Positions 47,397 through 56,167 of a DNA stretch of 64,000 nucleotides are shown here, piece after piece (the stretch's first letter is position 1; each line of letters starts with the position of its first letter). A model generated the notes under the pieces. It made no database searches and was not told the origin of the DNA. It saw only the letters and a program-made list of their open reading frames with translations. Source of the DNA: Aneurinibacillus thermoaerophilus (GTDB taxonomy: Bacteria > Bacillota > Bacilli > Aneurinibacillales > Aneurinibacillaceae); the NCBI RefSeq assembly GCF_900099925.1, contig NZ_FNDE01000003.1:62001-126000 (forward strand), given 5' to 3'. A program made the position numbers and the translations under genes.

Positions 47397-48036
47397 CTAC
47401 ATCATCTCCTACATAATGTTATAAAGTTTAAAAATAGCAGAAAATGCAAGAAGAAAGACTTTACATGGAAGCTGGTTCATCTGATAAATTTAGCAACAAT
47501 GGGAATCTAACAATAAAGTATGTACGTTCAAACGAGAACAAAGAGAAAACCTTACCACTGTTTATGAAATTTTCTCTCACGCAACTTATTAGCACTCATA
47601 TAAAACGGCTGCTAACAATAATATAAAAATCATTCGTATTCTTTACAACGGCGATCAATGTTAATGTTTGACTATTTTCTGTCGATTCCTTGCAAAATCA
47701 TTTATTTTTTTCTTGAAATATAAATTTTTTTCTTGTTTACGCCTGCTTAGTTTTCCATTGAATACGATTCATTTTTTTTGCATGTCAGCAAGAGAAAAAA
47801 GAAACAAATCCATTTTTTTTGCAAAAAATAAGCCTTATTTGTGCTTCATTTTCTTTTTTCGTTGTTGAATTGATTGAATAAACATACTAGATATAAAAAT
47901 ATAAATACCTTTCCTCTCCTAAATTCCAATACATGGTAGGAAAAACCGCCTTAATGCTCGCATTAGGCTGTTTTGCTTCATCTTTCTAATCCTGACTGTT
48001 GAATTTTTCAAAAATCCATCGGTAGGGTGATGAAAC
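47397..48036. other. AT-rich intergenic region between divergent glycan operons
   Basis: 640 bp with long A and T runs and no credible gene. It contains a small hairpin at 47948-47968 (GCCTTAATG and CATTAGGC) just before manA, possibly a leader or terminator element. Presumably holds the promoters of both directions. Confidence 0.5.
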
Positions 48037-49023
48037 ATGAAGGCATATCCTGTCAAGTTCTTTCCTATTCCACAAGAACGAATTTGGGGTGGAAACCAAT
48101 TAAAAGAGTGGTTTGATGTACGCACTTCAAAGCCTATTGGGGAATACTGGGTGTTATCCAGTCATCCCAATGCAATGAGCGTTGTCATGAACGGACCTCT
48201 TTCCGGAAAAACACTCGTTCAATTAACGGAAGAATTTCCCCAGGACTATTTAGGCCATTCTCCACAGGATCGTTTTCCCCTGCTTATTAAATTCATTGAG
48301 GCCCGTGAAGATTTATCCGTCCAAATCCATCCGAACGATTGCTACGCGAAGGAAGTCGAAAGTGACTTTGGAAAAACCGAGGCATGGTACATCCTGGAAC
48401 ATAAACCGAATGCGAAAATCGTGTACGGTCATACGTTCAAGAATAAGGAAGAATATCTACGGGCTATTGCAGAGAAACAAGTTCCCTATTTTTTGCAAAC
48501 GAAAGAGATTACAAAAGACGAGCTGATTTTCGTCCCTGCGCAAACTCTTCATGCTTTACTATCCGGAACCATTTTGATCGAAATTCAACAAACGTCTGAT
48601 ATTACATATCGTGTATACGATTGGGAGCGCGTGGACAAAAACGGAAAAAGCCGAGAGCTACATATTGATAAAGCGGCAGATGTGATGATTTACGATAACT
48701 CCAATCCGCTGGCAACACAATCGAACCAGGAGCGCTTTTTTATCTCGAAGACATCTACTATGAAACATGAACATCTACTGACATGCCCTTATTTTTCGAT
48801 CGAGAAACTTTTGATTAAAAATGGGGGATGTGACCTATCACTCGGAAAAAAAGGGAATCCAGACATACTGATCGTGGCGGAAGGAAGCGGTGTGCTCGAA
48901 ACCGATACGAACAGCGAGAATTTGGAACTAAGACGCGGCGACACGATTTTGATTCCGAGTACGTGTAACGGCTATCACATCCACACAAAGGAACAATTAT
49001 CTCTTCTCAGAACATTCTATTAA
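48037..49023 (+). CDS. manA: Mannose-6-phosphate isomerase, class I
   Basis: 328 residues, Firmicute type. Zinc/active-site motifs FIEAREDLSVQIHPND and FVPAQTLHAL, with IWGGNQLKEWF at the N-terminus. Interconverts fructose-6- and mannose-6-phosphate, the entry step to GDP-mannose. Start ATG after GGTAGGGTGATGAAAC. Divergent from the glycan operon, fitting a shared pathway. Confidence 0.93.
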   Translation: MKAYPVKFFPIPQERIWGGNQLKEWFDVRTSKPIGEYWVLSSHPNAMSVVMNGPLSGKTLVQLTEEFPQDYLGHSPQDRFPLLIKFIEAREDLSVQIHPNDCYAKEVESDFGKTEAWYILEHKPNAKIVYGHTFKNKEEYLRAIAEKQVPYFLQTKEITKDELIFVPAQTLHALLSGTILIEIQQTSDITYRVYDWERVDKNGKSRELHIDKAADVMIYDNSNPLATQSNQERFFISKTSTMKHEHLLTCPYFSIEKLLIKNGGCDLSLGKKGNPDILIVAEGSGVLETDTNSENLELRRGDTILIPSTCNGYHIHTKEQLSLLRTFY

Positions 49024-49190
49024 GTTATCCACGGCTACCATCTTCGTATCCTCATTATTTACCTTCGCGCACCACGACCACTTCCAGGCCGAATGTCGCT
49101 GTGGTGATCATTTCAACTTTGCTTATATACAAGCTCTTTATGTTATAATAAAGTAAATTTAGAAAAATCAAAATGATAGGAGATATGGTA

Positions 49191-50150
49191 GTGAAAACAA
49201 ATCATATTGTAAATCTCGGTGACAATATATACCAGATTGAACTTGTGGATCGCATGCAGCAAGGTCGTTCAACCGGCTACTTTATTGACAGCGAGCAAAA
49301 AACGGTCGTAGAAATGGGCGCAAGCGTTTCCGTTCCACGTGTGCTCGCCGCGCTTGAAGAGCTGGGTGTGGCCCCCGCACAAATTACATACGTTATCGTA
49401 ACGCATATTCATCTTGACCATGCGGGAGGAGCCGGACTATTGCTCGAAAAACTGCCAAACGCCAAGCTGGTGGTTCACCCGCGCGGCGCGAAACATATGA
49501 TGAACCCTGCGAAATTAATTGCAGGCGCGAAACAAGTGTATGGCGACGATTTTGACCGCCTGTTTACCCCGATCATACCGATTGCAAAAGAGCGAATGAT
49601 GATCGCGGAAGACGGAATGGAGCTTGCCATCGACGATAATCGTACGCTCGTATTTTATGACAGTCCGGGGCATGCATACCACCATTTTGTAGTGTACGAT
49701 CCGGTAAGTAAAGGATTGTTCAGCGGTGACGCCATCGGCATCAGCTTTCCTTGGTTAAAAGAAACATTCGGTGTTGACTTCTATACGCCAAGCTCGTCGC
49801 CCACACAATTTGACCCGGAAGCAATGAGCGCCACGTTGCGCCGCTTCGCCAACCTGGATGTAGAACAAATATATATGACTCATTATGGCCGTCATGCGGA
49901 CGCGCAACGCATCATTGCGGAAAATATCGAACGGACAAATATGTATGCCCGCATCGCCGAAGAGGCATATGCGGAACATGCGACCTGGGAGCATGTGGCT
50001 GAGCGTTTACGCCGCTACTTCCATAACGAATTAGTCAAAATGGGCGTACCGGAAAACGATCCAATTCTAAAAACATTCGAGTTCGATATCCAGATGAACG
50101 CAAAAGGTATGTTCCATTATATGGAGACCAAAGTACGCTCCCAAAAGTAA
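49191..50150 (+). CDS. MBL-fold metallohydrolase
   Basis: 319 residues. Metal motif THIHLDHAGG, downstream ligands in DSPGHAYHHF and LFSGDAIG, and a final His in MTHYGRHAD. Class cannot be narrowed to glyoxalase II, lactonase or sulphur oxygenase by eye. Start GTG at 49191 placed 8 nt after GGAG; the earlier ATGs are too close. TATAAT at 49144-49149 is a likely -10. Confidence 0.85.
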   Translation: MKTNHIVNLGDNIYQIELVDRMQQGRSTGYFIDSEQKTVVEMGASVSVPRVLAALEELGVAPAQITYVIVTHIHLDHAGGAGLLLEKLPNAKLVVHPRGAKHMMNPAKLIAGAKQVYGDDFDRLFTPIIPIAKERMMIAEDGMELAIDDNRTLVFYDSPGHAYHHFVVYDPVSKGLFSGDAIGISFPWLKETFGVDFYTPSSSPTQFDPEAMSATLRRFANLDVEQIYMTHYGRHADAQRIIAENIERTNMYARIAEEAYAEHATWEHVAERLRRYFHNELVKMGVPENDPILKTFEFDIQMNAKGMFHYMETKVRSQK

Positions 50151-50162
50151 GCAGATGAGAAA

Positions 50163-50200
50163 AGCCCGCATCCAAATTTTCGGATGCAGGCTCTTTTGTT
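50163..50200 (+). terminator. Terminator hairpin
   Basis: AGCCCGCATCC pairs with GGATGCAGGCT (one mismatch), then CTTTTGTTTTT. Confidence 0.7.
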
Positions 50201-50219
50201 TTTCTCTTGGCGCAGCTGT

Positions 50220-50477
50220 TTATTTCGTAGCGCGACCCATGCTGCGCAAAATAAAGCTAACTACAAACGCCACGATAATTGCGCCGATAACCGCCGGAAT
50301 GATCGCAAACCCGCCAATAACCGGCCCCCAGTTACCAAACAGCGCTGAACCAATCCAGGCGCCGACAAAACCCGCGATAATGTTACCGATAACTCCCCCC
50401 GGGATGTCACGTCCGGCAATTAGGCTTGCCAACCAGCCGATAATCCCGCCTACAATCAAAGACCAGAGAAATGCCAT
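50220..50477 (-). CDS. GlsB/YeaQ/YmgE-family small membrane protein
   Basis: 85 residues, three hydrophobic glycine-rich helices with the family signature LIVGGIIGWLASLIAG, GVIGNIIAGFVGAWIG and AIIVAFVVSFILR. Stress-associated family (transglycosylase-associated name is historical), function unknown. The ATG at 50477 follows AAGGAGGACACACAT. Confidence 0.88.
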   Translation of the reverse strand: MAFLWSLIVGGIIGWLASLIAGRDIPGGVIGNIIAGFVGAWIGSALFGNWGPVIGGFAIIPAVIGAIIVAFVVSFILRSMGRATK

Positions 50478-50622
50478 ATGTGTGTCCTCCTTTTTCCTAT
50501 AGCTTTCTACCGTGGTATCGTTAGTATTCACCTAGATCTTAAAATCGTAACATACATATAGTGGAAAACATATTATTTCTAAATCTCAAAAATTTTATCA
50601 TTTTTTTCATTCGGTAATCCCT

Positions 50623-51402
50623 TCATGGGACCGACAATACGTCTTTCAGCCAATGGCATGCCTCACTGATCGTTCCATAATGAGCTGCCTTTGGAAAGTG
50701 GTGCCCATACTGCGGATAATACCAAGCCGTAAACGGCTTGCCGAGGCGCTCAAGCCGTTCTATCATGTAGCGCGCATGACGGGGACTTACCTGTTCGTCT
50801 TTTCCTCCCTGAATAAAAAGGACAGGACATGTGATGTCTTCAGCCCGGTACAGCGCTGAACGTTCCATATAGGCGCGCGCGTCCTTAACCGGATGACCGA
50901 CCACTCGTCTGAGCATCCGGCGTAAATCTGCGCGCTCTTCGTATGTAAGATGCAAATCGACCACCCCTCCCCAGGAAACGACGGCACGCACAAAGTTCAT
51001 CTCCGCCGCGGCGAGAAACGCGCCCATCGCGCCCCGGGAAAAACCGATAACCGCGAGGCGCTTTTTGTCCACCCACGACAAATGTGCAAGCAAATCAAAC
51101 GCGCCATACACATCCTCGCGGTCCGCGCCGCCGAATTCATCATGTCCTTCCCCGCCCTCATTCCCGCGATAAGAAGGGGCGCATACGACAAAGCCGCAAG
51201 CTGCCATATGCTCAATCCATGTGATTTGTACCATACCGACCCGGCGAATTCCTCCACGACAGTATACAAGCCCCGGATATATGTCAGGCGCCTTTGGGCG
51301 GGCTAAATATCCGGCCACAACCGCATCACCCGACTTGTACAGAATGTGGTAGACGCTTACATCGGGCAAGGACGAAGGCAGAGCGATGCGGGAAATCAAC
51401 AT
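50623..51402 (-). CDS. Alpha/beta hydrolase of the S9/dienelactone-hydrolase type
   Basis: 259 residues. Nucleophile elbow GFSRGAMG, acid in FIQGGKDEQVS, histidine in YPQYGHHFPK, giving a complete triad. No signal peptide. Probably a cytoplasmic esterase or peptidase; substrate unknown. Confidence 0.85.
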   Translation of the reverse strand: MLISRIALPSSLPDVSVYHILYKSGDAVVAGYLARPKAPDIYPGLVYCRGGIRRVGMVQITWIEHMAACGFVVCAPSYRGNEGGEGHDEFGGADREDVYGAFDLLAHLSWVDKKRLAVIGFSRGAMGAFLAAAEMNFVRAVVSWGGVVDLHLTYEERADLRRMLRRVVGHPVKDARAYMERSALYRAEDITCPVLFIQGGKDEQVSPRHARYMIERLERLGKPFTAWYYPQYGHHFPKAAHYGTISEACHWLKDVLSVP

Positions 51403-51488
51403 AAAAATCCCTCCTTCTGCTAAAAAATGGCACCAAATAGGCTGTTGCCGAATAATATATCATGAAAAAAATAAGGAGTGGATGCTTT

Positions 51489-52382
51489 CTGGATATTTAT
51501 GTTGTAAAACCAGGCGACTCGCTCTGGTCTATCGGCCAAGCATACGGCGTCGATCCGGCGGAAATTGCGCTCGTTAATGAGTGGAGAACACCAGATCGTC
51601 TCGTCGTCGGCCAGACGCTTGTCATTCCAACCAGGGTCAGACGACATACGGTTAGGCCCGGCGACTCGCTCTGGTCCATCGCCAACCGCTATGGGGTCAG
51701 CGTAGACGCGCTGCTGACGCTCAATCCGCTGCCGCCGCCCTACGTTCTCACGCCTGGTCAAGTGTTGCTTATCCCTTCCGTAAGCAAAAAATACGGAACA
51801 ATCGGAACAAATGGCTACATTGAGCCGCGTGCTCCGAACCGTGACGTCCCGATTGTCCGGCAAACAGCGCCGCACCTTACATATCTGTCCGTTTTTAGCT
51901 ATCATGTAAGGTCCGACGCTTCGCTGGAGCCGATAAACGACACGTCCGTAATCCAAGCTGCGCTGCAAAATAATGTGGCGCCGATGATGGTCATTACGAA
52001 CTTTGCAGAGGGAAACTTCAGAGCAGAGATTACAAGCGCCATTTTTACCAATCGCACACTGGAAAACCGCCTATTTAACAACGTGCTGCGGGTCGCGAAG
52101 GAAAAAGGCTACCGCGCCATCAACGTGAACTTCGAACGGATTTATCCAGAGCAACGAAATTTATACAATGCGTTTCTAGAACGCCTGACCGCGTTTATGC
52201 ATAACAACGGCCTGCTCGTGTCCACCGCGCTCGCCCCGAAATCGTCCGATCTCAAAACAGGCGAATGGCATGGTGCACATGATTACGCCGCCCACGGCCG
52301 CATCGTCGATTTCGTGATCATTATGACATATGAATGGGGATGGAGTGGAGGCCCACTCCGTCGCATAAGCATTCATAAATAA
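51489..52382 (+). CDS. yaaH: 5' part of a split YaaH/SleL spore cortex hydrolase gene
   Basis: Two LysM peptidoglycan-binding repeats (VVKPGDSLWSIGQAYGV and HTVRPGDSLWSIANRYGV) are followed by the start of a GH18-type domain including GYRAINVNFERIYPEQRN, where the catalytic glutamate lies. True sequence ends at about 52354 (MTYEWGWSGGP); the last residues LRRISIHK belong to the inserted element. The best start is a CTG at 51489, 10 nt after AAGGAG, giving MDIYVVKPG like other family members; the ATG at 51462 has no ribosome site. YaaH/SleL proteins are made in the mother cell and degrade spore cortex fragments. Truncated here, it lacks part of the GH18 barrel and should be inactive. Confidence 0.92.
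   Translation: MDIYVVKPGDSLWSIGQAYGVDPAEIALVNEWRTPDRLVVGQTLVIPTRVRRHTVRPGDSLWSIANRYGVSVDALLTLNPLPPPYVLTPGQVLLIPSVSKKYGTIGTNGYIEPRAPNRDVPIVRQTAPHLTYLSVFSYHVRSDASLEPINDTSVIQAALQNNVAPMMVITNFAEGNFRAEITSAIFTNRTLENRLFNNVLRVAKEKGYRAINVNFERIYPEQRNLYNAFLERLTAFMHNNGLLVSTALAPKSSDLKTGEWHGAHDYAAHGRIVDFVIIMTYEWGWSGGPLRRISIHK
52340..52372 (+). repeat. attL: left junction of the intervening element
   Basis: ATGGAG-TG-GAGGCCC (52340-52354) matches ATGGAG-CA-GAGGCCC at 61950-61964 in all but two bases; the shared core is GAGGCCC. To the right, CTCCGTCGCATAAGCAT (52356-52372) is the element's right attP arm. Confidence 0.85.
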
Positions 52383-52693
52383 AAAATGGAACGATCTTAC
52401 GTCCACATCCTATACCACCCTACATAAATTTTACGCTTATTTCTCCTTTTCTCCATCTCCTTCCTCCCTCCGCTCCTCTTGCTTCGCAGCGGCGACGCGC
52501 TGCGGCAATCCGGTCCGTAGCAAAAATTCAAAAAACTCCCATACCGCCTACTCGCCGAGTACACTTTTTTCATCTTTTATCCACATTATACCGCTCCCTC
52601 CCTGCTTTACTGTATGCGAGCACAAAGAGGGGACAGCCTTTTTCTTATGTGAAGTAATGAAAAGATTTTTCTCATTATTTGTAAAAAATAAAC
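52383..52693. other. Intergenic stretch inside the left end of the element
   Basis: About 310 bp, pyrimidine-rich, with no credible gene, RNA or repeat beyond the right attP arm at its start. Confidence 0.5.
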
Positions 52694-52742
52694 GCGCGAA
52701 AAAACACTTTCACATCATTAGTGAAAGTGTTTTTTTTCGCGC
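52694..52742 (-). terminator. rarD terminator
   Basis: Very strong hairpin: GCGCGAAAAAACACTTTCAC pairs with GTGAAAGTG and TTTTTTTTCGCGC across loop ATCATTA. It overlaps the end of the gene. Confidence 0.8.
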
Positions 52743-53674
52743 AATTGCCCGGAATACGAACCCGGCTTTCGATAGCGGGAAAGCGGGGACAACACATTCG
52801 TGTACGACAAGGAATACAACAGAAGCGCGCTCCAAATCAGCGAAAAACTGACCAAATGAACAAAAGTAAAAGCTTCTTTAAACACAAACACCCCAATTAA
52901 CAAGCTAATCGTAGGCGATACATATTGAATAAAGCCGATCGTTGATAGCGGCACGACACGCGCACCCTTGGCAAACCAAAGCAGCGGCAGCGCCGTCACA
53001 ACGCCCGTGCCAACCAACATCAGCAGCGTAAGGCTGGAACCATATCCAAGCGCTCCGCTTCCCCGCGTTTCCAGCAACAGAATATACATAAGCGCAAGCG
53101 GAGCCATAAAGGCGGTTTCAAGGACTAGACCAACCAGCGCCTCCGTCTGCGCCTTTTTCTTCACAAGGCCATACAGCGCAAAGGTAGTCGCCAGCGCGAC
53201 AGCAATCCATGGAATTCTGCCGTGCTGCACCGTCAAAATCGCCACACCAACGCTCGCGAGCGCCAGCGCAGTTATCTGCCATCCTGTCAGGCGTTCGCGC
53301 AGCACCAGCACACCGAGCACCACATTAAGCAACGGATTAATATAATATCCCAGACTTGCTTCAACTACATGCCCGTTGTTAACCCCCCATATATAAACAA
53401 ACCAGTTCGCGCTAATTAAAACGGAACTGAAAAAAGCAAACAGAAGGTTATTTCTGTTCTTAAACGCAGTTGCAAATACATTCCAGCGCCGATAGAAAAA
53501 CAAAAGAAAGACGACAAATACGAAAGACCAGAAAATTCGATGCGCCAAAATCTCAAAAGCAGGAATATCATCAAGATACTTCCAATAAAGCGGCAACAAT
53601 CCCCACACAACATATGCAATAACGATGTAGGCGACACCGGCCGCTTTTTCTCTCTCTTCTTCCTCATGTTTCAT
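52718..53674 (-). CDS. rarD: RarD-type EamA/DMT-family transporter (cargo)
   Basis: 318 residues, about ten membrane helices in two EamA halves. N-terminus YIVIAYVVWGLLPLYWKYLD and EILAHRIFWSFVFVVFLLFF are the RarD signature; the second half has PLLWFAKGARVVPLSTIGFI. RarD proteins are drug/metabolite-type carriers of unsettled substrate. The ATG at 53674 follows AGGGAGGGGG. It looks intact and is unusual as cargo of a sporulation-gene intervening element. Confidence 0.9.
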   Translation of the reverse strand: MKHEEEEREKAAGVAYIVIAYVVWGLLPLYWKYLDDIPAFEILAHRIFWSFVFVVFLLFFYRRWNVFATAFKNRNNLLFAFFSSVLISANWFVYIWGVNNGHVVEASLGYYINPLLNVVLGVLVLRERLTGWQITALALASVGVAILTVQHGRIPWIAVALATTFALYGLVKKKAQTEALVGLVLETAFMAPLALMYILLLETRGSGALGYGSSLTLLMLVGTGVVTALPLLWFAKGARVVPLSTIGFIQYVSPTISLLIGVFVFKEAFTFVHLVSFSLIWSALLLYSLSYTNVLSPLSRYRKPGSYSGQLREKKHFH

Positions 53675-54009
53675 TATATTCCCCCTCCCTGTATTTTATT
53701 TCATTCCTCCTGGTACAATCTTATCTTTTCATTATAGAACAATAAAGTAAAAATTTACAAATATAAAGGCCCGTTTGCAACTTCATCAGGTATGGCTCCT
53801 ATGTGGAGGATGTTGGTACTTACTTGATATTCTTACAGTTACGCATAGGAAAGAAATTATGTATCCCATAACTTTGCATATGTAAACATGAAAAAAGTTA
53901 AATTCAGATAAGTCGTTTTTCTTCAAATTGAAATTCTCGATTCAGTGAATGATTCAGACCGCTTCGTGAAAATATATATATTGACTGTTTTATCCAAAGG
54001 GAGGTTCAT
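53675..54009. other. Intergenic region between divergent cargo genes
   Basis: 335 bp, AT-rich, no gene seen. It must hold the promoters of rarD and the haemoglobin gene; I could not define a confident -35/-10 pair. Confidence 0.4.
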
Positions 54010-54366
54010 ATGAGCACATTATACGAAAGGCTTGGCGGCGAAGAGACAATTGCTAAAGTGGTGGACTACTTCTATGATTTAGTTTTAGCAGATGATACCG
54101 TGAACCATTTTTTCAAAAACACGGACATGGAAAAGCAGCGCCGACATCAAACGAAGTTTATTAGCTTCGCATTAGGCGGACCCAATCAATACACTGGTGG
54201 GTCTATGGCAAAGGTGCACGAAGGAATGAATATACAGCCTGCTCACTTCGATGCTATCGTTAGACATCTTCGTGATGCTCTTGCACATTTTGGTGTTGAT
54301 GAAGATGATATAGCCCAAGCATTAGAAAAGGTGGAAAACTTACGAGAAGATATTATATATAAATAG
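54010..54366 (+). CDS. glbN: Group I truncated haemoglobin (cargo)
   Basis: 118 residues, the length of group I (trHbN). STLYERLGGEETIAKVVDYF is the N-terminal signature. FISFALGGPNQYTGGSM precedes the proximal-histidine region KVHEGMNIQPAHFDAIV. Binds haem and O2 or NO; roles include NO detoxification and oxygen handling. The ATG follows AAAGGGAGG and a terminator follows the gene. Appears intact. Confidence 0.93.
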   Translation: MSTLYERLGGEETIAKVVDYFYDLVLADDTVNHFFKNTDMEKQRRHQTKFISFALGGPNQYTGGSMAKVHEGMNIQPAHFDAIVRHLRDALAHFGVDEDDIAQALEKVENLREDIIYK

Positions 54367-54391
54367 TATCTCATTCTTTTATAAATACAAA

Positions 54392-54425
54392 ACCCTACCA
54401 CCCAATAAAGGGTAGTAGGGTATTT
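54392..54425 (+). terminator. glbN terminator
   Basis: ACCCTACCACCC pairs with GGGTAGTAGGGT (one mismatch), then ATTTT. Confidence 0.7.
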
Positions 54426-54457
54426 TCGCAAACATTTCGAGAAAATGCTCGATATGG

Positions 54458-54703
54458 TCAGCTATTCACGGTCTTCCTACCTGACGCCTTCCTCACCTCG
54501 TCAGCCAGCTCACCAAGCTCTTTCATATCCTTACGCAGCGCCTCTGCTGCTCTGTGGTACTCGTCCAGCTTCTGCTGACACTTGTCCGGCTTCGCGTTTT
54601 CTTCTTGCCACATTTTCTGATATTGCTTCATTTGTTCATCCTTCTCTTTCCATTCTGCTTGGATGAGGGCGATGATTTTGTCTGCTTTCGCTACGGGAAT
54701 CAT
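54458..54703 (-). CDS. Small coiled-coil protein, phage-like hypothetical
   Basis: 81 residues, mostly charged coiled coil (WKEKDEQMKQYQKMWQEENA, RKDMKELGELADEVRKASG). The ATG at 54703 lacks its own ribosome site. It overlaps, as ATGA, the stop of a 25-codon frame beginning with a GTG, so coupling is possible. Unknown function. Confidence 0.5.
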   Translation of the reverse strand: MIPVAKADKIIALIQAEWKEKDEQMKQYQKMWQEENAKPDKCQQKLDEYHRAAEALRKDMKELGELADEVRKASGRKTVNS

Positions 54704-54810
54704 GTATGGATGATGATACGGACTGGTTTCTCCTGCGCTATCTGGCTGAATACCGTACGCGCTAGCTTTTTCCTCACTCCTTATCGAAGAATGTAGCAGG
54801 AGGTGATACT

Positions 54811-55005
54811 TTGGCTACGTATATCGTGAATGTCTACAAGAGAGAGGTTCATGTCAGCGCAAATATTACATCCAAGTGCAACATCGAGAAAATGCGAGAC
54901 AATCACCACGTTGATACGGACGTGGACGATTGGTCAGTAGGATATAATCCTTTTAAACGCTGTCCGTATTGCTACATAGAAACGAATATCGCGCAGGAAG
55001 CATAG
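54811..55005 (+). CDS. Small hypothetical protein with a CPYC motif
   Basis: 64 residues. It has KREVHVSANITSKCNIEKM and ends KRCPYCYIETNIAQEA. Start TTG at 54811, 6 nt after AGGAGGTGAT, an excellent site. A terminator begins at its stop. The CPYC pair could bind a metal. No family recognised. Confidence 0.6.
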   Translation: MATYIVNVYKREVHVSANITSKCNIEKMRDNHHVDTDVDDWSVGYNPFKRCPYCYIETNIAQEA

Positions 55006-55026
55006 GGGTGGCAGCCCCTCTTTTTT
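55004..55026 (+). terminator. Terminator
   Basis: AGGGG and GCCCCT arms with TTTTTT, overlapping the stop of the preceding gene. Confidence 0.65.
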
Positions 55027-55120
55027 ATGCGTTTTATCTCTAAGATAAAACAAAAAGCACCGGAATTATCCGATGCCTTTTCGCAATTATGCACATTTAT
55101 TCTTCATGTTGTTTTAGAAA

Positions 55121-55285
55121 TTAAATTCCTACAGGTGGAATAACCAGTTTGTATTTTTCGCTATCCTTTACTCTTTCTAATTTTGCAAACCCTCTATTCT
55201 CAAGATATTTATACGATAACAACTCTGCCCCGGCAGCTACATTGACTGTAGCAGTTTTTTCCCTATATATAATGATAATTCCTTT
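55121..55285 (-). pseudogene. C-terminal remnant of an unknown gene
   Basis: An open frame of about 54 codons with no start codon, reading ATVNVAAGAELLSYKYLENR and ending in KLVIPPVGI. Codon use and amino acid pattern look protein-like. Probably the tail of a gene cut off by deletion. Confidence 0.3.
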
Positions 55286-55359
55286 TTAAATACTTGAAAT
55301 TATGTAGTGATTTATTATCAGGCTTTAAGCTGTATATATGCTTACCGTAATTTATTTTG

Positions 55360-55938
55360 TTACATTTTAGGCTCAATAACAATTTCAACACGTCGATTTT
55401 TTTGCCGGTTTTCTTCAGTATCATTAGGCGCAATGGGTTGGCTTTCGCCATACCCTTTTGTTCTTATATGAAGGTTCTCTTCTTCATAGGTTTCCTTTAA
55501 ATAATTGCTAACCTCTTTTGCCCTTCGTTCAGAAAGTGATTTATTATATGCCTCCTCACCTATGTTATCAGTATGCCCATTTATTTCTATTTTTGCTCCT
55601 TCGTACTTTTTAAAAACTTCACCTATCTCATTTAATACAACTTTTGCTGATGGCTTTAATTCACTCTTATCAAAGTCAAAGAGAACGGTATCAGGAATTC
55701 GAATTTTAATTTGTTTATTATCAGATGTTACAGAGAGATCAGGTGCCTTTAATTTTGGTACATCAAACTTAGGGGCTTCTAGTTTAGGAACTTCTAGTTT
55801 AGGAACTTCTAGTTTAGGAGCTTCTAGTTTAGGAGCATTTATTTCTGGTACAGATGTTTGTTGCTCCTTTTCCGCACATGCAGAAAGCAACAAAAAAGAA
55901 AGTAAAAATAAAAACATTACATTTTTATGGTTTAACAC
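55360..55938 (-). CDS. OmpA-domain lipoprotein with PKLEA/PKLEV repeats
   Basis: 192 residues. Lipoprotein signal peptide with lipobox LLSAC (Cys at 22). A linker of five-residue repeats (APKLE, VPKLE) follows at about 35-65. A C-terminal OmpA-like peptidoglycan-binding domain has INGHTDNIGEEAYNKSLSER and NRRVEIVI. In a Gram-positive it would tether membrane to wall. The 15-bp DNA repeats suggest a linker of variable length. It looks intact and is cargo of the element. Confidence 0.85.
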   Translation of the reverse strand: MLNHKNVMFLFLLSFLLLSACAEKEQQTSVPEINAPKLEAPKLEVPKLEVPKLEAPKFDVPKLKAPDLSVTSDNKQIKIRIPDTVLFDFDKSELKPSAKVVLNEIGEVFKKYEGAKIEINGHTDNIGEEAYNKSLSERRAKEVSNYLKETYEEENLHIRTKGYGESQPIAPNDTEENRQKNRRVEIVIEPKM

Positions 55939-56131
55939 TTTTTACTCCTCCCTTTGCTAATAGAAGTTTCCTTAATAATAACAAATAAAAGATAAAAAGT
56001 TACTTTTTATTCCTTTTTTATCTAATGTGTTACTATTGGCCATTTAATTTAATATGGTTTTTAGTAATACGGATAAGGTTCCAAAATAAAATCGATACAA
56101 CTTACACACCTCCATATGTTTTCTACCAAAG

Positions 56132-56162
56132 AAAAAAGCGTAACTATTGGCTACGCTTTTTT
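56132..56162. terminator. Bidirectional terminator
   Basis: Perfect arms AAAAAAGCGTA and TACGCTTTTTT, just downstream of the recT remnant. Confidence 0.75.
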
Positions 56163-56167
56163 GGTTA

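Noticed and set aside
47444-47626. 60-codon plus-strand frame in the AT-rich gap before manA
   Set aside because: No ribosome site, low-complexity AT-rich codons, no protein-like pattern.
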